A stretch of DNA of 64,000 nt. It comes from Xanthomonas dyei (GTDB lineage Bacteria > Pseudomonadota > Gammaproteobacteria > Xanthomonadales > Xanthomonadaceae). Below, one piece after another: positions 59,777-64,000 of the stretch. Every line of letters begins with the position of its first letter. Positions within the stretch are counted from its first letter, which is position 1. The position numbers and the translations under genes were made by a program. The stretch lies in NCBI RefSeq assembly GCF_002939865.1, contig NZ_MDEE01000008.1, positions 1 to 64,000 of the forward strand, read 5' to 3'. The notes beneath the pieces were generated by a model. The model saw nothing but the letters and a program-made list of their open reading frames with translations. It was not told where the DNA came from and made no database searches.

Positions 59777-61402
59777 TCAGCCCAGCGCGCGATAGCTGAA
59801 ATCGCGCAACACCACCTCGCCTTGCTGCGCGGCATACACGCCCAGCTGCAGGCTCAAGAAGCCGCCGAACACATTGTGGTGGAATCCGGACACTTCCATG
59901 CGCGTGGGATGGCGCGTCCACTGCCGGCCGTCGTCGAACGAATATTCAAAGCTCACGATGTGGCGATCGTTGCTCAGCCGCACGCGGATGCGGCGATGCG
60001 TGTTGGGCGCGCGTGCCCACACCAGTTCTTCGGAATACTCGTAGGTCTTCATGGTGTCGGCGGTGAAGCCGATGCCGACGAAGGCCTTGTGGTTGTAGAA
60101 CAACAGGAGGCCGCCTTCGGCATTGCCGACCAGCTCCAGCGTCACCTCGGCGGCATAAGCGCGATCGGGCACGCCGCAGGTCAGCGGCGCGCTGTCGATC
60201 GGCGATGTGTCGGCGCAGGTCAGCGTCAATGCCTTGTTGGCCCGCCGCACGCGCGCCTGCTCGCCGGGCTTGGGCGCGTGCAGGCTCCACTGGATGCCGA
60301 ATCGGTCGGTGGAAAAGTCATCGGACAACGCGAAGCCGGCGGCCACATTCGCACTGCTGGTGGCAGCGCGTGCCGGCGTGCGCAACGGCGTGGACAGGTC
60401 GCCGCCGGTGGCGCGAAACCAGCCGTCGGCGGTCCACTCGATCGGCTCCAGCAGGGTCTGGCGCCCCAGGGTGCGGAAGCCGTTTTCATAGCCGTGATAG
60501 ACCAGCCACCAGTCGCCGCGTGGGCCTTGCACCAGCGTGGCATGGCCGCGCGACCACCACGGCTCCTGTTCGGACAGCGTGCGCACCAGCGGGTTGCGCG
60601 GGCAGTGTTCCCACGGCCCGTGCACCGAGCGCGACCGCGCGGCGATGACCATATGCCCGGTCACCGGCCCGGCGGTGCCACCGACGGCGGTGACCAGATA
60701 CAGCCAGCCGTTGTGCCAGGTGAGCTTGGGGCCTTCGGGCGCGAAGTTCTCCACCACCCAGTCGTCGGGATAGCGCCAGGGCGCGTAGGCCGGTTCGAGT
60801 TGCCCATCGGTGGCCAGGCCGTCGTCGCGCAGGCCGATCTTGCGGATGCCATTGACGAACAGATAGCGCTTGCCGTCCTCGCCGACGACATGGCCGGGGT
60901 CGATGCAGCCGGCGATGTTCAGATCGATCGGCGCGCTCCATGGCCCGCGGATGTCATCGGCCCAGATCACGAAGATCGACCAGCCCTTGTCGTCCGGATT
61001 GGCCGGGATATAGATGAAGTAACGGCCGGCGTGCTTGCACAGATCCAGCGCCCAGATCGTGCCCAGTTGCTGGCGCAGCGCCGGGCCGATCGGGGTCCAG
61101 TTGACCAGGTCGGTGGAGTGCCACAGCACGATGCCCGGGTACGAAAAGAACGACGAGAACGTCATGTAGTAGTCGTCGCCATCCTTGAGGATGGTGGGGT
61201 CCGGGTGATCGCCGGCCACGATGGGGTTGAGATAGGTGCCGTTGCCCAGGTCGGCCTTGCGCTGGCCCTCGATGCCGCGTGCCCACGGCGGCGGATGCGC
61301 GGCGCATGGCACGGCTGACGCCTGCGCGGCAGCCGGCAACGGCGCGACCAATGCGCCTGCGGCCAGCACCTTGAACAACTCCCGCCGTGTCGTGTCTGGC
61401 AT
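59777..61402 (-). CDS. Glycoside hydrolase family 43-like enzyme
   Basis: A 541-aa Tat-exported enzyme (signal TTRRELFKVLAAGALVAPLPAAAQA). The five-bladed propeller of GH43 opens at NPIVAGDHPDPTILKDGDDYYMTFSSF, whose DHPDPT Asp is the family's general base; GSIDPGHVVGEDGKRYL-like CIDPGHVVGEDGKRYLF follows with the pKa-modulating Asp, and ENFAPEGPKL supplies the acid Glu. The C-terminal half (from about residue 350) is a beta-sandwich like that of GH43 xylosidases/arabinofuranosidases. Plant cell-wall arabino- or xylo-oligosaccharides are probable substrates. It is next to, and divergent from, the L-fucose genes. Confidence 0.9.
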   Translation of the reverse strand: MPDTTRRELFKVLAAGALVAPLPAAAQASAVPCAAHPPPWARGIEGQRKADLGNGTYLNPIVAGDHPDPTILKDGDDYYMTFSSFFSYPGIVLWHSTDLVNWTPIGPALRQQLGTIWALDLCKHAGRYFIYIPANPDDKGWSIFVIWADDIRGPWSAPIDLNIAGCIDPGHVVGEDGKRYLFVNGIRKIGLRDDGLATDGQLEPAYAPWRYPDDWVVENFAPEGPKLTWHNGWLYLVTAVGGTAGPVTGHMVIAARSRSVHGPWEHCPRNPLVRTLSEQEPWWSRGHATLVQGPRGDWWLVYHGYENGFRTLGRQTLLEPIEWTADGWFRATGGDLSTPLRTPARAATSSANVAAGFALSDDFSTDRFGIQWSLHAPKPGEQARVRRANKALTLTCADTSPIDSAPLTCGVPDRAYAAEVTLELVGNAEGGLLLFYNHKAFVGIGFTADTMKTYEYSEELVWARAPNTHRRIRVRLSNDRHIVSFEYSFDDGRQWTRHPTRMEVSGFHHNVFGGFLSLQLGVYAAQQGEVVLRDFSYRALG

Positions 61403-62059
61403 GCATCAGCTTCATCGGATCAGGGCTGGTATCTAGCCCTAGCCGCCGGTGCGAGGCAACCGCGCAGGCCGTGATATAGGAACTGGTGATGCGGCGCCCG
61501 GATTTTGAAATAGCAGGGTTGGAGTGCGTTGCAACGCGAGGGGTCACGCCGCTGCGCTGTGGTGCGGGTATCCAGACGGCGAAAGCAGACGCGCCCGCGC
61601 GATCAGCGCGGCGCTACCCTTGGCCTGGATAGCCGCAGGGCGATCTCTCCAGCGCGCGCGGACAACCGAGTTCGCAATGGGGGCGAGGGTCGAAGACCAT
61701 GCGGGTCTGGGTCATGGATTCCGCACGCCTGCCGTTTCACCGGCCGCAGCTGCCGCACGAGAGATCCGATTGGTCAGCGGAGTTCGGTCTTGCCGTTAGC
61801 CGTTAGCCGATGGCCGATGGACCAGACGACCAAAAGCGATGCGCGCACGAACAGAGAGCGCGCGCGACGCGCACGGTGCCCATCGCCCAATCTCGTCAGC
61901 CCCCTAGCTCGCCATGCTGCACTGCAGCGTGATCTGTTCATTGATGATTGCGATATTCATATGCGAACAGCCGGGCACCTGCCGGCTGGTGGACGTTGCG
62001 ATGCCCAGTTGCCCTCCAGATTTCATTCGCGCCTGCGCCACCCTTGCCGAGCGTGGCGT
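61403..62059. other. Gene-free divergent region between GH43 and the L-fucose genes
   Basis: 657 nt with no gene of coding character. It should hold the promoter of the fucose operon and that of the GH43 gene. Near 61938-61972 there is an AT-rich patch (tgttcattgatgattgcg and atattcatatgcgaaca, with tgttc/gaaca ends) that might be an operator. No terminator or RNA was seen. Confidence 0.5.
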
Positions 62060-63070
62060 ATGAGCGCCCTGGCACGGCAACGCCTGGGCCGCACCGACGT
62101 GCAGCTGTCGGCGCTGGGCTTTGGCGCTGCGCCGATCGGCAACCTGTACACCGAAGTCGACGAGGCAGACGCGCTGGCGGCGGTGGCAGGCGCGTTCGAG
62201 GCCGGCATCCGTCACTTCGACACCGCGCCTTACTACGGCTACGGACTCAGCGAAACGCGCCTGGGCCGCGGCCTGGCCGGCGTGCCGCGCGCTGCCTATA
62301 CGCTGTCGACCAAGGTCGGCCGCTGCATCTACGACGACGCACACGCCGTTGCCGGGCGCGACGGTTTTGCCGTGGCCGGCCGCCGCGCCGCATTCGACTA
62401 CAGCGCCGACGGCGTGCGGCGCGCGTTCGCCTCCAGCCTGGAGCGCCTGGGCACCGACTATATCGACGTGCTGCTGCTGCACGACATCGGTGCGCTGACC
62501 CACGGCGACAACCACGCCCACGTGCTGCAGCAGGCCTTGGAGGAGGCCTTGCCGGCCATGGCGGAGTTGAAGGCATCCGGTGCGTGCGGGGCGATCGGGC
62601 TGGGCGTCAACGAGCAGGACGTGGCACTGGAGGTGCTGGCACGCTTCCCGATCGACTGCGTGATGCTGGCCGGGCGCTACACCCTGCTGGAACAGCACGG
62701 CGCGCGTGCGCTGCTCGACCAGGCGCAGCAACACGGCGTGTCGATCCTGTCGGCCGGCCCGTACAGTTCCGGCCTGCTCAGCGATGCGCGCGGCCCCGGC
62801 GCCACCTATAACTACGCCCCGGTGGATACCGCCACCTTGCAGCATGCGCAGCGCCTGTATGCGGCGTGCGCGGCGTTCGAGGTGGATATCGGCGCGGCCG
62901 CCCTGCAGTTCCCGCTGGCACATCCGGCGGTGACCACCGTGGTGGCCGGCATGCGCACCCTGGCCGAGGTGCAATCGGCCGCCACGCGCTTGCAGGCATC
63001 GATCCCGCCTGCGCTGTGGCAGCGCCTGCGCGATGGCCGCCTGCTCGACACGGACCTGCCCACACCATGA
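62060..63070 (+). CDS. Aldo/keto reductase, probable L-fucose dehydrogenase
   Basis: A 336-aa AKR-family oxidoreductase. LGFGAAPIGNLY, then DTAPYYGYGLSE (catalytic Asp and Tyr), STKVGR (Lys) and VLLLHDIG (His), plus the late VVAGMRTLAEV, are the AKR marks. In xanthomonads this gene group oxidises L-fucose to L-fuconolactone; the assignment rests on the lactonase and SDR genes that follow it in an overlapping series. The start at 62060 (MSALARQRLGRTDVQL) fits the AKR N-terminus. Its TGA overlaps the ATG of the next gene (ATGA). Confidence 0.85.
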   Translation: MSALARQRLGRTDVQLSALGFGAAPIGNLYTEVDEADALAAVAGAFEAGIRHFDTAPYYGYGLSETRLGRGLAGVPRAAYTLSTKVGRCIYDDAHAVAGRDGFAVAGRRAAFDYSADGVRRAFASSLERLGTDYIDVLLLHDIGALTHGDNHAHVLQQALEEALPAMAELKASGACGAIGLGVNEQDVALEVLARFPIDCVMLAGRYTLLEQHGARALLDQAQQHGVSILSAGPYSSGLLSDARGPGATYNYAPVDTATLQHAQRLYAACAAFEVDIGAAALQFPLAHPAVTTVVAGMRTLAEVQSAATRLQASIPPALWQRLRDGRLLDTDLPTP

Positions 63071-63939
63071 GCCGCGTCGATGCGCATCTGCATTTCTGGC
63101 ACCTGGCCCGTGGCGACTACGCCTGGCTGACGCCGGAGCTTGCGCCGCTGTACCGCGATTTCGCGCCGCATGATGTGGACGACGCACTGGATGCGGCCGG
63201 TGTCGACAGCGTCGTGGTGGTGCAGGCCGCCGCAACCGAAGCCGAAACCTGTTACCTGTTCGAGCTTGCACACGACGCGCCACGCATTGCAGGCGTGGTG
63301 GGTTGGACGGATTTTGCTGCGCCCGATGCCGCCGCACGCATCGGCGCACTGGTCCGCGCAGCCGGCGGTGTACTCAAGGGGCTGCGCCCGATGGTGCAGG
63401 ACATCGCCGATGCGCAGTGGTTGGCAAGCCCCGCATTGGACGCCGCCTTCGATGCAATGCTGGCGCACGATCTGGCCTTCGATGCCCTGATTCGCCCCGT
63501 GCATGTACCGGCATTGCAGGCGCGCTTGAAGCGCCACCCGCAGTTGCGCGTGGTCGTCGATCACGGCGGCAAGCCGCAGATTGCGGCCGGCGAATTCGTC
63601 GCCTGGGCCGCAGGCATGGCCGCGTTGGCACAGCATCCCAACGTGCACTGCAAACTGTCCGGGCTGCTCACCGAAGCCGCGCGCGGCGCCGGCATCGATG
63701 CACTGGAGCCGTATGTTGCGCATCTGTTTGCGCGCTTCGGTGCGCAGCGCCTGCTCTGGGGCAGCGACTGGCCGGTGCTGACCCTGCGCGCCGATTACGC
63801 GCAATGGGTCGATCTTGCGCAACAGCTCGTCACCCGGCATGCCGCCGAACACGCCGATGCGGTGTTCGGCGACAACGCACGCACGTTCTATCGTCTGCCA
63901 CGGCCGGCGGCCCCCACCCACGGAACCTTATCGGTATGA
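63067..63939 (+). CDS. Amidohydrolase-family lactonase, probable L-fuconolactonase
   Basis: A 290-aa metal-dependent hydrolase. The HxH motif DAHLHFWHL (residues 5-13), GVLKGLRPMVQD, VVDHGGKP and LLWGSDWPVL are typical of amidohydrolase family 2 lactonases (COG3618). It opens L-fuconolactone to L-fuconate after the upstream dehydrogenase. Both neighbours overlap it by 4 nt (ATGA), so the three genes are translated as one unit. Confidence 0.87.
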   Translation: MSRVDAHLHFWHLARGDYAWLTPELAPLYRDFAPHDVDDALDAAGVDSVVVVQAAATEAETCYLFELAHDAPRIAGVVGWTDFAAPDAAARIGALVRAAGGVLKGLRPMVQDIADAQWLASPALDAAFDAMLAHDLAFDALIRPVHVPALQARLKRHPQLRVVVDHGGKPQIAAGEFVAWAAGMAALAQHPNVHCKLSGLLTEAARGAGIDALEPYVAHLFARFGAQRLLWGSDWPVLTLRADYAQWVDLAQQLVTRHAAEHADAVFGDNARTFYRLPRPAAPTHGTLSV

Positions 63940-64000
63940 CAGTCTCCATTCCCACCACGCCCAACACCCGTCTGCAGGGCAAGCGTTGCCTGATCACCGC
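63936..64000 (+). CDS. Short-chain dehydrogenase, partial (cut by window end)
   Basis: Only 21 residues fit before the window ends (MTVSIPTTPNTRLQGKRCLI). LQGKRCLIT is the usual start of an SDR Rossmann fold. Overlap with the lactonase (ATGA) and pathway context suggest the 2-keto-3-deoxy-L-fuconate dehydrogenase of the fucose route, but the sequence here cannot prove it. Confidence 0.6.
   Translation, partial: MTVSIPTTPNTRLQGKRCLIT

Noticed and set aside
61524-61799. Short frames in the gap before the fucose genes
   Set aside because: Arg/Ala-rich composition, no motif and no ribosome-binding site; the gap is more likely regulatory.

Overview
The window is a high-GC gammaproteobacterial chromosome segment that reads as a plant-associated Xanthomonas or close relative. 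The signs are the L-fucose operon with a neighbouring GH43 enzyme, large TonB-dependent receptor and RND systems, a PA0083-PA0090-like T6SS block next to uvrD, and dense families of short intergenic palindromes (GTAGGAGCGCACC..., gggattg tracts, ccttctccc hairpins). No rRNA, tRNA or CRISPR array was seen. The species call is inference from gene content, not a database match.

Layout. 1-585: a decayed IS4-type transposase. 0.86-12.3 kb (minus strand): half of a type VI secretion system in the order tssB-tssC-hcp-tagJ-tssE-tssF-tssG-clpV. It is followed by an unrecognised 244-aa protein and an EEP-fold (DNase I-like) nuclease, in the place where related loci carry vgrG and effectors. tssA, tssJ, tssK, tssL, tssM and vgrG are not in the window. 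An AraC-type regulator sits divergently at 12.7 kb. 13.5-20.7 kb: universal stress protein, sugar O-acetyltransferase, uvrD, a FAD/NAD(P)-binding protein, a VOC protein and cardiolipin synthase. 20.7-25.5 kb: a LysR-type regulator with two N-terminal HTH segments, divergent from galC-galD-ligJ (lower 4,5-cleavage pathway of gallate/protocatechuate). 25.8-26.2 kb: rpmG and rpmB.

26.5-33.7 kb (minus strand): a heavy-metal efflux operon of a small czcI-like protein, czcC, czcB, czcA and a CDF-type transporter, with a suspicious frame junction between the last two. 33.7-34.3 kb is a gene-free block of three structured repeats. 34.3-42.9 kb: a DUF885 protein, rsmG (with a 7-bp VNTR just upstream), a phoD split by an in-frame stop, a PPTase, a GlsB-like membrane protein, and a minus-strand xth-GFA pair. 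41.6-46.8 kb: a ROK-type regulator divergent from a TonB-dependent receptor plus a phosphodiester glycosidase-like protein.

46.9-50 kb: a translationally coupled PpiC isomerase and unknown anchored protein, then a glycerophosphodiesterase whose stop codon lies inside a repeat element. 50.4-57.1 kb is an acetate unit: yjcH-actP, a DcaP-like porin, divergent acs and a LuxR-type response regulator. 57.4-59.7 kb: a DUF4424-like protein, a roughly 131-bp tandem repeat, and a two-gene unit of a membrane-anchored CPYC thioredoxin-like protein and a small secreted six-cysteine peptide. 59.8-64 kb: a Tat-exported GH43 enzyme and the start of the L-fucose oxidation operon (dehydrogenase, lactonase, SDR cut by the window end).

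The most unusual items are the truncated T6SS with its atypical cargo, the double-HTH LysR, the Cys-rich peptide/thioredoxin pair, a 150-bp MITE-like repeat with inverted ends, the phoD nonsense codon and the czcA/CDF junction.
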